From an uncultured Actinomycetes bacterium (lineage in GTDB: Bacteria; Actinomycetota; Acidimicrobiia; Acidimicrobiales; Acidimicrobilacustridaceae): a stretch of 64,000 bases of DNA. The notes under the pieces were generated by a model, which ran no database searches, was not told the origin of the DNA, and worked only from the letters and a program-made list of their open reading frames with translations. Made by a program: the position numbers and the translations under genes. The stretch is from assembly GCA_937927725.1 (NCBI GenBank), contig CALBSE010000062.1, positions 20,101 through 84,100 on the forward strand, read 5' to 3'. How positions within the stretch are numbered: position 1 is the stretch's first letter; each line of letters begins with the position of its first letter. Positions 15,263 to 24,288 of the stretch are shown piece by piece.

Positions 15263-18200
15263 ATGGCAATGCTTGACGTCAACACTTTTGATCAACTTCG
15301 TATCGGACTTGCCACCGCGGATTCCATCCGCACGTGGTCGAACGGCGAAGTCAAGAAGCCAGAAACAATCAACTACCGCACGCTCAAGCCCGAAAAGGAC
15401 GGCTTGTTCTGCGAAAAGATTTTCGGTCCGCAAAAGGACTGGGAGTGCTACTGCGGTAAGTACAAGCGTGTCCGATTCAAGGGCATCATCTGTGAACGCT
15501 GCGGCGTTGAAGTCACCCGCTCGAAGGTTCGCCGCGAGCGCATGGGTCACATCGAACTCGCTGCACCCGTCGTTCACATTTGGTACCTCCGCGGCACTCG
15601 TTCATGGCTCGCGTACCTCCTTATGGGCACCGAAGCTCGTGAAGAGATCAAGGCAAAGCAACTCGAGAAGGTCATTTACTTCGCCGCCAACCTTGTTACG
15701 TGGGTTGACGATGAGCGTCGTCACGCCGACCTCGAATCGCTTGAGCAAGACATGCTCGCCGAGAAGGACCTCATCGAAAAGGACCTTCGTCTCGAACTCG
15801 ATCGTCGCCACAAGGATCTCGAGGATGAGGTCAAGGGTCTTGAAAAGGAAGGCGCAAAAGACGCCGACATCAAGGCTCGTCAGCGCGCTGCCGACAAGGA
15901 CCTTCAGTCCATTCGCGAGCGTTACGACATGGAGCGCGATCTCGTTGAGCGCGCGTTCGACGAATTCAAGTCACTCTTTGCTCGCAAGATCATCGAAGAC
16001 GAAATGCTCTGGCGTGAACTCGAAGATCGCTACGGCGAGTACTTCGAGGGCGGCATGGGTGCTGAAGCCATCGCCAACCTGATCGAGCGCATCGATCTTG
16101 ACGGCGACGAAATCCGTTTGCGTGAGCAGATCGATCCGGCCGAAGGCCAGAAGCCGCTTTCCGCGCAGCGGAAGCAGAAGGCCATCAAGCGCCTCAAGAT
16201 CGTTACGGCCTTCAACCGTCGTGACGAAAATGGACGTCGCATCAACGACCCGCGCGCAATGATCCTCGACGTCGTCCCGGTGATCCCGCCGGAGCTTCGC
16301 CCGATGGTGCAGCTCGACGGTGGCCGCTTCGCGACCTCTGATCTCAACGATCTCTACCGTCGCGTCATCAACCGCAATAACCGTTTGAAGCGTCTTCTTG
16401 ATCTTGGTGCTCCCGAGATCATCGTGAACAACGAAAAGCGCATGCTTCAAGAAGCCGTCGACGCGTTGTTCGACAACGGTCGTCGTGGTCGTCCGGTTAC
16501 CGGTCCTGGTAACCGTCCGCTCAAGTCGCTTTCCGACATGCTCAAGGGCAAGCAGGGTCGCTTCCGCCAGAACCTTCTCGGTAAGCGCGTCGACTACTCC
16601 GGCCGTTCGGTCATCGTGGTTGGCCCGACCCTCAAACTGCATCAGTGCGGTTTGCCGAAGCTCATGGCGCTCGAACTGTTCAAGCCGTTCGTCATGAAGA
16701 AGCTTGTCGATGCCGAACTTGCGCAGAACATCAAGTCGGCAAAGCGCATGGTCGAACGTCGTCGCCCTCAGGTGTGGGACGTGCTCGAAGATGTCATCAA
16801 GGAACACCCGGTCATGCTGAACCGTGCACCCACGTTGCATCGTCTTGGCATCCAGGCGTTCGAGCCAGTGCTTGTTGAAGGCAAGGCCATTCAGATTCAC
16901 CCGCTTGTTTGCGCAGCGTTCAATGCTGACTTCGACGGCGATCAGATGGCTGTCCACCTTCCGCTGTCAGCAGAAGCACAGGCCGAGGCCCGCGTGCTCA
17001 TGCTTTCCGCGAACAACATCCTTTCGCCGGCCGATGGTCGTCCGCTTGTCACCCCGACACAGGACATGATCATTGGTGCGTACTACCTGACGGAAGAAGT
17101 CAACGGTGGTTCGGGCGAAGGCCGCGTGTTCCGCAATCTCGACGAGATCGAGCGTGCCTACGAAGCAGGCGACATCGATCTGCATTCGTTGATCCAGTAT
17201 CGCCACCCAGATCACATCGTTGGTGAAGAGGCTGGTCGCAAGACCTATCGCACCACGACCGCTGGTCGAATCTTCTTCAATACCGCGTTGCCGAAGGGCT
17301 TTGAATTCCAAAACGCGCGTATCGACAAGAAGGCAATGGGTCGCATCGTCGACGAGCTTGCACACAACTACGACAAGGCAGATGTGGCCGGAAGTCTCGA
17401 CCGCATCAAGGACCTTTGCTACCGCTACGCGACCAAGTCCGGTCTCACCATCTCGATCGAGGACGTCAAGACTCCTGCGGTCAAGAAGGAAATTCTGGAT
17501 CGTCACGAGAAGGAAGCAGAAAAGGTCGAGACCCAGTTCCGTCGCGGCATCATCACCGATGGTGAGCGTCGTCAGAAGGAAGTTGAGATCTGGACCACAG
17601 CAACCGACGAAGTTCGTGTTGCGATGGAAGCCAGCCTCAAGGAAGACAAGTTCAACCCGATCGACATGATGGTCGGTTCGGGTGCACGCGGAAACATGAT
17701 GCAGGTTCGCCAGATCGCCGGTATGCGCGGTCTTGTGGCCAACCCTCGCGGCGACATGATTCCTCGTCCGATCAAGTCGAACTTCCGTGAAGGCCTCACG
17801 ATGCTTGAGTACTTCATCTCGACTCCTGGTGCTCGTAAGGGTCTTGTCGATACCGCTCTGCGTACCGCCGACTCTGGTTACCTCACCCGTCGACTCGTCG
17901 ACGTTGCGCAGGAACTCATCATCAACGATGAAGATCCCTTCGCTTCTGGTGGCCCGGTCCGTGGTATCTGGATCGAAGACATCGAAGCTGACCGTCCCGG
18001 CAAGCGTGCGTGGCTCGAGACCCGTCTCTTCAGTCGCACACTCGCCGATGACGTCACGCTTTCCGACGGCACGGTCCTTGCAAAGGGAACCGTCCTCGGT
18101 GACGACGAAGTTGCACTTCTTCGTGACGATCCGCAGGTCAACCGAGTTCGTGTGCTCTCACCGCTCACCGATGATTCCGATCTCGGTGTATCGGCCGCGT

Positions 18201-19360
18201 GTTACGGACTTTCGCTTGCAACCGGCAAGCTCATCGAAGTCGGCGAGGCCGTTGGTGTTATCGCTGCTCAGTCGATCGGCGAGCCCGGCACCCAGCTCAC
18301 CATGCGTACCTTCCACACCGGTGGTGTTGCTGGTACCGACCTCGCCGGCGGTCTGCCTCGCGTTGTCGAGTTGTTCGAAGCTCGTAGCCCGAAGGGCAAG
18401 GCGACGCTCTCGCGTATCACTGGTGTTGTTCGTATCGGTGAAGACGAAGGCAAGGGTCGTGTCATCACGGTTGTTGCTGACGATGGCACCGAAGAGGCGT
18501 ACATCGTTTCGGGTCTTGCTCGTCTCGAAGTCACCGACGGACAAGAAATCGCCGCAGGCGATCCCATCGTCGATGGTCCCCGCGATCCCAAGGAACTCAT
18601 CGAGATCAAGGGCGTGCAGGAAACACAGCAGTACCTCGTTACCGAGGTGCAGAAGGTGTACCGCGATCAGGGTGTGCCGATTCACGACAAGCACATCGAA
18701 CTCATCGTTCGTCAGATGACGCGCAAGATCACAGTGCAGGAAGCCGGCGATTCCGATTTCCTTCCTGGCGAGCGCGTCGACTCCAAGGTGTACCGCGATG
18801 CCAGCCGTGCACTCGTGATGGAAGGCAAGCAGCCCGCCGAGGGTCGCCCCGAAATCATGGGTATCACCAAGGCCTCGCTTGCTACCGATTCGTGGCTGTC
18901 GGCAGCCTCCTTCCAGGAGACCACCCGAGTGCTCACCGAAGCCGCCATCGAGTCCCGTTCGGACTCGCTGCTCGGCCTCAAGGAGAACATCATCATCGGC
19001 AAGCTCATCCCTGCCGGTACCGGCATGGCGAAGTACCGCGATATTTCCACTGCGGCACCCGAGTACCAGCCGATGGAGTTCTGGTCATCTGGTGACGACG
19101 ACGAGGCCGGCGATCTTGCCGATCTTCTCGCCAACCGCATGGCGGGCGATGTCATCACGCCGGCTCCGGTCGACCTCGATGAAATGGCCGCGATGGCCGA
19201 TGCAGCAGCCGAAGCAGCGATGGCCGCCGAGATGGTTGCCGGTGCTGGCGATCTTGCCGAAGCAGGCGAGGAGCTTCCCGACGCTCAGGTCATCGAACTC
19301 CCAGTGGCCGATGCCTCTGAAAACACTGAAGAAAGCGGCTCTTCCGAAGAGTCTCTGTAG
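15263..19360 (+). CDS. rpoC: DNA-directed RNA polymerase subunit beta'
   Basis: This 1365-aa subunit begins MAMLDVNTFDQLRIGLATAD. Zinc site 1 is complete (CYCGKYKRVRFKGIICERC). The catalytic loop is NADFDGDQMAVH, and the trigger-loop/bridge region contains GEPGTQLTMRTFHTGG. Zinc site 2, normally four cysteines, is largely lost: the positions of the first three are Pro892 (in NDEDPFAS), Pro (in RVRVLSPLTD) and Ser (in DLGVSAACYG), with only Cys980 left. The C-terminus has an Ala/Glu/Asp-rich acidic tail of ~60 residues after the conserved body. ATG 15263 is preferred; ATG 15269 is possible. Confidence 0.98.
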   Translation: MAMLDVNTFDQLRIGLATADSIRTWSNGEVKKPETINYRTLKPEKDGLFCEKIFGPQKDWECYCGKYKRVRFKGIICERCGVEVTRSKVRRERMGHIELAAPVVHIWYLRGTRSWLAYLLMGTEAREEIKAKQLEKVIYFAANLVTWVDDERRHADLESLEQDMLAEKDLIEKDLRLELDRRHKDLEDEVKGLEKEGAKDADIKARQRAADKDLQSIRERYDMERDLVERAFDEFKSLFARKIIEDEMLWRELEDRYGEYFEGGMGAEAIANLIERIDLDGDEIRLREQIDPAEGQKPLSAQRKQKAIKRLKIVTAFNRRDENGRRINDPRAMILDVVPVIPPELRPMVQLDGGRFATSDLNDLYRRVINRNNRLKRLLDLGAPEIIVNNEKRMLQEAVDALFDNGRRGRPVTGPGNRPLKSLSDMLKGKQGRFRQNLLGKRVDYSGRSVIVVGPTLKLHQCGLPKLMALELFKPFVMKKLVDAELAQNIKSAKRMVERRRPQVWDVLEDVIKEHPVMLNRAPTLHRLGIQAFEPVLVEGKAIQIHPLVCAAFNADFDGDQMAVHLPLSAEAQAEARVLMLSANNILSPADGRPLVTPTQDMIIGAYYLTEEVNGGSGEGRVFRNLDEIERAYEAGDIDLHSLIQYRHPDHIVGEEAGRKTYRTTTAGRIFFNTALPKGFEFQNARIDKKAMGRIVDELAHNYDKADVAGSLDRIKDLCYRYATKSGLTISIEDVKTPAVKKEILDRHEKEAEKVETQFRRGIITDGERRQKEVEIWTTATDEVRVAMEASLKEDKFNPIDMMVGSGARGNMMQVRQIAGMRGLVANPRGDMIPRPIKSNFREGLTMLEYFISTPGARKGLVDTALRTADSGYLTRRLVDVAQELIINDEDPFASGGPVRGIWIEDIEADRPGKRAWLETRLFSRTLADDVTLSDGTVLAKGTVLGDDEVALLRDDPQVNRVRVLSPLTDDSDLGVSAACYGLSLATGKLIEVGEAVGVIAAQSIGEPGTQLTMRTFHTGGVAGTDLAGGLPRVVELFEARSPKGKATLSRITGVVRIGEDEGKGRVITVVADDGTEEAYIVSGLARLEVTDGQEIAAGDPIVDGPRDPKELIEIKGVQETQQYLVTEVQKVYRDQGVPIHDKHIELIVRQMTRKITVQEAGDSDFLPGERVDSKVYRDASRALVMEGKQPAEGRPEIMGITKASLATDSWLSAASFQETTRVLTEAAIESRSDSLLGLKENIIIGKLIPAGTGMAKYRDISTAAPEYQPMEFWSSGDDDEAGDLADLLANRMAGDVITPAPVDLDEMAAMADAAAEAAMAAEMVAGAGDLAEAGEELPDAQVIELPVADASENTEESGSSEESL

Positions 19361-19370
19361 TCCCGGTTTC

Positions 19371-19402
19371 GGGGGGGTTTGCCCAGAACGGGCTGCCCCC
19401 CC
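19371..19402 (+). terminator. GC-rich hairpin between rpoC and rpsL
   Basis: Seven G (19371-19377) can pair with seven C (19396-19402), enclosing GCCC-agaac-GGGC. The stem is very stable but is not followed by a T-run, so it may slow or process transcripts rather than end them efficiently. A TTCGGG-N17-TATGAA promoter-like pair at 19419-19447 follows it, before rpsL. Confidence 0.5.
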
Positions 19403-19464
19403 TAACCTTGCCCTCCGCTTCGGGGCCGGTCCCCGTAGCGATATGAACGCCAGAAAGGTTCGTT

Positions 19465-19836
19465 GTGCCCACCATTCAGCAGTTGGTCCGTAAGGGCCGC
19501 CAGTCGAAGCCCGCGAAGGGCAAGACCCCGGCCCTCAAGGGCGCTCCGCAGCGACGGGGCGTGTGCACGCGCGTCTACACGACCACGCCGAAGAAGCCGA
19601 ACTCCGCACTCCGCAAGGTTGCTCGTGTTCGTCTGTCTTCCGGCATGGAAGTCACTGCGTACATCCCCGGTGAAGGACACAACCTCCAAGAGCACAGCAT
19701 CGTGCTTGTGCGCGGTGGTCGTGTGAAGGATCTTCCGGGTGTGCGCTACAAGATCATCCGCGGCACCCTCGACACCTCGGGTGTGCGCGATCGCAAGCAG
19801 GCCCGCAGCCGTTACGGCGCCAAGAAGGAAAGCTGA
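19465..19836 (+). CDS. rpsL: 30S ribosomal protein S12
   Basis: S12 sits at the decoding centre. It is 123 aa and begins MPTIQQLVRKGRQ. Lys43 (TTPKKPNSALRK) and Lys88 (GGRVKDLPGV), the residues changed in streptomycin-resistant mutants, are both wild type. The PGEGHNLQEHS loop near the methylthiolated Asp position is present, with Glu70-Gly-His in place of Ile/Glu variants. The start is GTG 19465, preceded by AGAAAGG. It opens the str operon and is followed by rpsG after one base. Confidence 0.98.
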   Translation: MPTIQQLVRKGRQSKPAKGKTPALKGAPQRRGVCTRVYTTTPKKPNSALRKVARVRLSSGMEVTAYIPGEGHNLQEHSIVLVRGGRVKDLPGVRYKIIRGTLDTSGVRDRKQARSRYGAKKES

Positions 19837-19837
19837 T

Positions 19838-20308
19838 ATGCCTCGTAAGGGTCCCGCACCCCGCCGTGAACTGATGCCCGATCCGATCTACCGATCGGTT
19901 GTCGTTACTCAGCTTGTTAACAAGGTTTTGCAGCGCGGCAAGCGCTCGACCGCCGAGCGCATCGTTTACGAAGCGCTCACCATGATCGAAGCCAAGACCG
20001 GCACCGAGCCGATTGCAACGCTGAAGCGTGCAGTCGACAACGTCAAGCCGCAGCTTGAGGTTCGCAGCCGTCGTGTTGGTGGCGCCACCTACCAGGTTCC
20101 CGTCGAGGTTCGTCCCCGTCGCGCCAACACTCTCGCCATCCGTTGGATCGTGGGTTACTCACGCCAGCGCCGTGAGCGCACGATGGCAGAGCGTCTTGCA
20201 AACGAACTTATGGATGCCGCCAACGGTGTTGGTGCATCGATCAAGCGTCGCGAAGATCTCTACAAGATGGCCGAATCCAACAAGGCGTTTGCTCACTACC
20301 GCTGGTAG
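19838..20308 (+). CDS. rpsG: 30S ribosomal protein S7
   Basis: S7 nucleates assembly of the 30S head and lies near the E site. It is 156 aa, beginning MPRKGPAPRRELMPDPIYRS. It contains VNKVLQRGKRSTAERIVYEA, VGGATYQVPVEVRPRRANTL and ends REDLYKMAESNKAFAHYRW, all standard. The open frame extends upstream into rpsL, but ATG 19838 follows the rpsL stop directly. A GC hairpin separates it from fusA. Confidence 0.98.
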   Translation: MPRKGPAPRRELMPDPIYRSVVVTQLVNKVLQRGKRSTAERIVYEALTMIEAKTGTEPIATLKRAVDNVKPQLEVRSRRVGGATYQVPVEVRPRRANTLAIRWIVGYSRQRRERTMAERLANELMDAANGVGASIKRREDLYKMAESNKAFAHYRW

Positions 20309-20330
20309 TAGCCACGTTGGTTCGTACCGA

Positions 20331-20351
20331 CGCCCCGCCTTGTGCGGGGCG
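20331..20351 (+). promoter_or_regulatory. Hairpin in rpsG-fusA spacer
   Basis: CGCCCCGC-cttgt-GCGGGGCG is an 8-bp stem 22 bases after the rpsG stop, with no T-run behind it. In other bacteria S7 represses the str operon from an intercistronic structure nearby; this position fits a regulatory or processing element. The rest of the 123-base spacer has no gene. Confidence 0.45.
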
Positions 20352-20431
20352 CCGTCGCGAAACAAGCAGTTCCCCCCACTTCGTTCCTTCACAACTTCCC
20401 CTGACCGCCAGTCACACGACAGGACCTGACG

Positions 20432-22519
20432 ATGGCATCACGCCCGCATCCTCTTGATAAGACCCGCAATATCGGCATCATGGCCCACATCGACGCGGGC
20501 AAGACCACCACGACCGAGCGGATCCTCTACTACACCGGCAAGAACTACAAGATCGGTGAAGTCCATGATGGCGGCGCCACCATGGACTGGATGGTCCAGG
20601 AACAAGAGCGTGGAATCACCATCACCTCTGCTGCGACCACATGCTTCTGGGAAGACCATCGCATCAACATCATCGACACCCCCGGCCACGTCGACTTCAC
20701 CGTCGAGGTTGAGCGCTCACTTCGCGTGCTCGATGGCGCGGTTGCCGTGTTCGACGGTGTTGCTGGTGTGGAACCGCAGACCGAAACAGTGTGGCGTCAG
20801 GCCAACAAGTACAACGTTCCCCGTATCTGCTTCGTGAACAAGATGGACCGTCTTGGCGCTGACTTCTACGCCGCGCTCGACTCCATCAAGGATCGCCTCG
20901 AAGCCAACACTGCTGTGCTGCAGCTTCCGATCGGCGCCGAAGGTAACTACAAGGGTGTTGTCGACCTCGTCACCATGGACGCACTTGTATGGCTCGACGA
21001 AGAACTCGGCGCCAAGTGGGAGGTCCAAGAGATTCCCGCAGACATGAAGGACGATGCCGAGGCCTACCGAGCTGACCTCATCGAAACCGTTGCGTCTGTT
21101 GACGAAAATCTTCTCGAGAAGTTCATCGGTGAAGAAGAAATTTCTGTCGACGAACTTCGCGCTGCGATTCGCAAGGCAACTATTGCCGGCGACATCATTC
21201 CTGTTCTCAACGGCACAGCGTTCAAGAACAAGGGCGTGCAGCCGTTGCTCGACGCTGTTGTTTGGTACCTGCCTTCCCCGCTTGACCTTCCGCCAGTGAA
21301 GGGCACCAGCCTCAAGGGCGACCAAGAGGTTGAGCGTCCGCCGTCAGACGACGCGCCGTTCGCTGCTCTTGCATTCAAGATCATGACCGACCCGCATGTC
21401 GGCAAGCTCACCTACTTCCGCGTGTACAGCGGCTCGCTCGAAAAGGGCGGACAGGTGATGAACGCTCGCACCACCTCGAAGGAGCGCATTGGCCGTCTCC
21501 TCGAAATGCACGCGAACGATCGTCAGGATCTCGACGTGGCATTCGCTGGCGACATTGTTGCGGGTATTGGTTTCAAGAACACCAAGACTGGCGACACGCT
21601 GTGCGATCCGTCAGCGCCGCTCGTTCTTGAAGAACTCGTCTTCCCCGAGCCCGTTATCCACGTTGCGGTTGAGCCGAAGACCAAGGCCGATCAGGACAAA
21701 ATGTCCAAGGCGCTATTCTCGCTCGCTGAAGAAGATCCGACCTTCCAGGTTCGTACCGACGAAGACACTGCGCAGACCGTCATCTCCGGAATGGGCGAAT
21801 TGCATCTCGAGGTGCTCGTCGACCGCATGCTTCGTGAGTTCAAGGTCGATGCAACCGTCGGCAAGCCGCAGGTGGCCTACCGCGAGACCATCACGCAGAC
21901 CATCGAGAACTCGACCTACACCCACAAGAAGCAGTCGGGTGGTTCGGGTCAGTACGCCGAGGTCACCATCACGCTCGAGAACACTGGTCCTGGTGGCGGT
22001 TACGAATTCCTCGACAAGATCAGTGGTGGTCGTATTCCGAAGGAATACATCCCGTCTGTCGATGCCGGCATTCAGCAGGCACTGTCTTCTGGCGTTCTTG
22101 CCGGCTACCCAACTGTCGACGTGCGCGCGATCCTCACCGATGGCAAGTACCACGACGTTGACTCTTCAGAAATGGCGTTCAAGATCGCCGGAACCATGGC
22201 GTTCAAGGAAGCTGCACGTAAGGCCAAGCCTTGCTTGCTCGAGCCGATCATGAACGTCGAAGTTTCGACTCCCGACGACTACATGGGCGACGTCATGGGC
22301 GACCTTTCCAGCCGTCGCGGCAAGCTCGGTGGAATGGAACAGAAGGGCAACTCGCAGATCATTCGTGCGCAGGTACCCCTTTCGGAGATGTTCGGTTACG
22401 CTACCGACCTCCGTTCACGCACCCAGGGTCGAGCTACCTACACCATGCAGTTCGACTCCTATCAGCAAATGCCGTCGAATGTTCAGGAAGAAATCGTTAC
22501 CCGCGTTCGCGGCGAGTGA
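20432..22519 (+). CDS. fusA: Elongation factor G
   Basis: EF-G is the GTPase that drives ribosomal translocation and, with RRF, recycling. It is 695 aa. The P-loop is AHIDAGKTTTTERIL (residues 18-32), with DTPGHVDF and NKMDRLG for GTP binding, and switch region QEQERGITITSAATT. Domain IV contains GGSGQYAEV. The C-terminus runs DYMGDVMGDLSSRRGKL. Length and motifs match the true EF-G rather than EF-G-like or TetM proteins. ATG 20432 follows CAGGACCTGACG. tuf copy 2 is next. Confidence 0.98.
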   Translation: MASRPHPLDKTRNIGIMAHIDAGKTTTTERILYYTGKNYKIGEVHDGGATMDWMVQEQERGITITSAATTCFWEDHRINIIDTPGHVDFTVEVERSLRVLDGAVAVFDGVAGVEPQTETVWRQANKYNVPRICFVNKMDRLGADFYAALDSIKDRLEANTAVLQLPIGAEGNYKGVVDLVTMDALVWLDEELGAKWEVQEIPADMKDDAEAYRADLIETVASVDENLLEKFIGEEEISVDELRAAIRKATIAGDIIPVLNGTAFKNKGVQPLLDAVVWYLPSPLDLPPVKGTSLKGDQEVERPPSDDAPFAALAFKIMTDPHVGKLTYFRVYSGSLEKGGQVMNARTTSKERIGRLLEMHANDRQDLDVAFAGDIVAGIGFKNTKTGDTLCDPSAPLVLEELVFPEPVIHVAVEPKTKADQDKMSKALFSLAEEDPTFQVRTDEDTAQTVISGMGELHLEVLVDRMLREFKVDATVGKPQVAYRETITQTIENSTYTHKKQSGGSGQYAEVTITLENTGPGGGYEFLDKISGGRIPKEYIPSVDAGIQQALSSGVLAGYPTVDVRAILTDGKYHDVDSSEMAFKIAGTMAFKEAARKAKPCLLEPIMNVEVSTPDDYMGDVMGDLSSRRGKLGGMEQKGNSQIIRAQVPLSEMFGYATDLRSRTQGRATYTMQFDSYQQMPSNVQEEIVTRVRGE

Positions 22520-22640
22520 TTTCACGACTGATCAACAGATCGAAGTACCGCAGTATCTGAAACCGAAGTATCTAAAGCAGTACCCGCACCTTTCCAACTC
22601 ATAGAAATCGCCGCAGGGCACAACGACACAGGAGAAAGCA

Positions 22641-23831
22641 ATGGCACGCGAGAAGTTCGAGCGGACCAAGCCCCACGCGAATGTGGGCACGATGGGTCAT
22701 ATCGATCATGGTAAGACCACGTTGACCGCGGCGATTACGAAGGTGTTGGCGGATGCTGATCCGTCGAACAACTCGTTTACTGAGTTCGCGAATATTGATA
22801 AGGCGCCGGAAGAGCGTGAGCGTGGTATCACGATCAACATTTCTCATGTTGAGTATGAGACCCCGAATCGTCATTACGCGCATGTTGATATGCCGGGCCA
22901 TGCTGATTACATCAAGAACATGATCACTGGTGCTGCTCAGGTTGACGGTGCGATTTTGGTTGTGTCGGCTGCTGATGGTCCGATGCCTCAGACTCGTGAG
23001 CATGTGTTGCTTGCTCGTCAGGTTGGTGTGCCGGCCATTGTTGTTGCGTTGAACAAGGTCGACATGGTTGATGATGAAGAGCTTCTTGATCTTGTTGAGC
23101 TTGAGGTTCGTGAGCTTCTGAACGAATACGAGTTCCCGGGTGATGATGTTCCGGTTGTGAAGGTGTCGGCGTTGAAGGCTCTTGAGGGTGACGCGACGGC
23201 AACGGCGCAGATCCTTGAGCTCATGGAAGCTGTTGATGCCTATATTCCGCAGCCTGAGCGTGATACTGACAAGCCGTTCCTTATGCCGATTGAAGATGTG
23301 TTCACGATCACTGGTCGTGGCACGGTTGTGACCGGTCGTGTGGAACAAGGCATTGTGCACACGGGTGACGAAATCGAAATCGTTGGTATTAAGCCGACGC
23401 AGAAGACGACGTGTACTGGTGTTGAAATGTTCCGCAAGCTTCTTGATGAGGGTCGCGCTGGAGACAACATTGGTGCGCTTCTTCGTGGAACGAAGAAGGA
23501 AGAAGTTGAGCGTGGTCAGGTTCTCGCGAAGCCGGGTTCGATCACTCCTCATACCGAGTTCGAGGCTCAGACCTATGTTCTGACCAAGGAAGAAGGCGGT
23601 CGTCATAAGCCGTTCTTCACGAACTACCGTCCGCAGTTCTATTTCCGTACGACCGATGTGACTGGTCAGATTTCGCTTCCGGCGGGTACGGAAATGTGTA
23701 TCCCTGGTGATAACACCGAGATGACTGTTGAACTCATCCACCCGATCGCGATGGAAGAGGGCTTGCGCTTCGCCATTCGTGAAGGTGGCCGTACCGTCGG
23801 CGCCGGCCGCGTCACCAAGATCCTTAAGTGA
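22641..23831 (+). CDS. tuf: Elongation factor Tu, copy 2
   Basis: The second EF-Tu is in the classical str-operon position after fusA. Protein and DNA are the same as copy 1 (4909-6099): the identity begins at the ATG and ends at the first base of the stop codon. Immediately outside, only CAGGAGAAA of the ribosome-binding site is shared. Such exact coding identity with unrelated flanks points to ongoing gene conversion. The 121-base spacer before it (22520-22640) holds short direct repeats containing GTATCT (GTATCTGAA, GTATCTAAA) and no gene. rpsJ follows after 16 bases. Confidence 0.99.
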   Translation: MAREKFERTKPHANVGTMGHIDHGKTTLTAAITKVLADADPSNNSFTEFANIDKAPEERERGITINISHVEYETPNRHYAHVDMPGHADYIKNMITGAAQVDGAILVVSAADGPMPQTREHVLLARQVGVPAIVVALNKVDMVDDEELLDLVELEVRELLNEYEFPGDDVPVVKVSALKALEGDATATAQILELMEAVDAYIPQPERDTDKPFLMPIEDVFTITGRGTVVTGRVEQGIVHTGDEIEIVGIKPTQKTTCTGVEMFRKLLDEGRAGDNIGALLRGTKKEEVERGQVLAKPGSITPHTEFEAQTYVLTKEEGGRHKPFFTNYRPQFYFRTTDVTGQISLPAGTEMCIPGDNTEMTVELIHPIAMEEGLRFAIREGGRTVGAGRVTKILK

Positions 23832-23847
23832 TCGGTCGTAACTGAAC

Positions 23848-24168
23848 ATGGCTGACAAGCAGAAGATCCGCATTCGCCTGAAGGCGTATGACCACGAGAT
23901 CGTCGATCAGTCGACGAAGAAGATCGTGGAAACCGTCGTCCGCACGAGTGCAACGGTTCGTGGTCCGGTGCCGCTTCCTACGGAGAAGCACCGCTACACC
24001 GTTATTCGCGGTCCCTTCAAGGACAAAGATTCACGCGAGCACTTCGAGATGCGCATCCACAAGCGTCTCCTGGACATCGTTGATCCCACCCCGAAGACGG
24101 TTGATTCGCTCCAGCGTCTCGACCTACCGGCTGGTGTCGACATCGAAATCAAGATCCAGCAGGTCTGA
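23848..24168 (+). CDS. rpsJ: 30S ribosomal protein S10
   Basis: S10 is a 30S head protein that also pairs with NusB in antitermination. It is 106 aa. It begins MADKQKIRIRLKAYDHEIVD and contains SATVRGPVPLPTEKHRYTVI and the loop HFEMRIHKRLLDI. It is usually the first gene of the S10 operon (rpsJ-rplC-rplD). Here it ends the str operon instead: a terminator follows, and rplC is 2.1 kb away behind accessory genes. Confidence 0.98.
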   Translation: MADKQKIRIRLKAYDHEIVDQSTKKIVETVVRTSATVRGPVPLPTEKHRYTVIRGPFKDKDSREHFEMRIHKRLLDIVDPTPKTVDSLQRLDLPAGVDIEIKIQQV

Positions 24169-24190
24169 GCTACTCAGAACTGAACTTCGG

Positions 24191-24223
24191 AAAGGGCCCT
24201 CGCTTCGGCGGGGGCTCTTTGCG
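24191..24223 (+). terminator. Terminator after rpsJ
   Basis: AAAGGGCCCTCGC-ttcg-GCGGGGGCTCTTT forms a 13-bp stem (with two G-T pairs) capped by a stable TTCG tetraloop and ending in a T-run. It lies 22 bases after the rpsJ stop and should end the str operon transcript, cutting rpsJ off from rplC. Confidence 0.75.
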
Positions 24224-24288
24224 TTGTGCCGCTATGTTTCGCAGGTCGCCGATCGCAGTTCGCGATCGCCAAATCTCAGGGGGATGAC

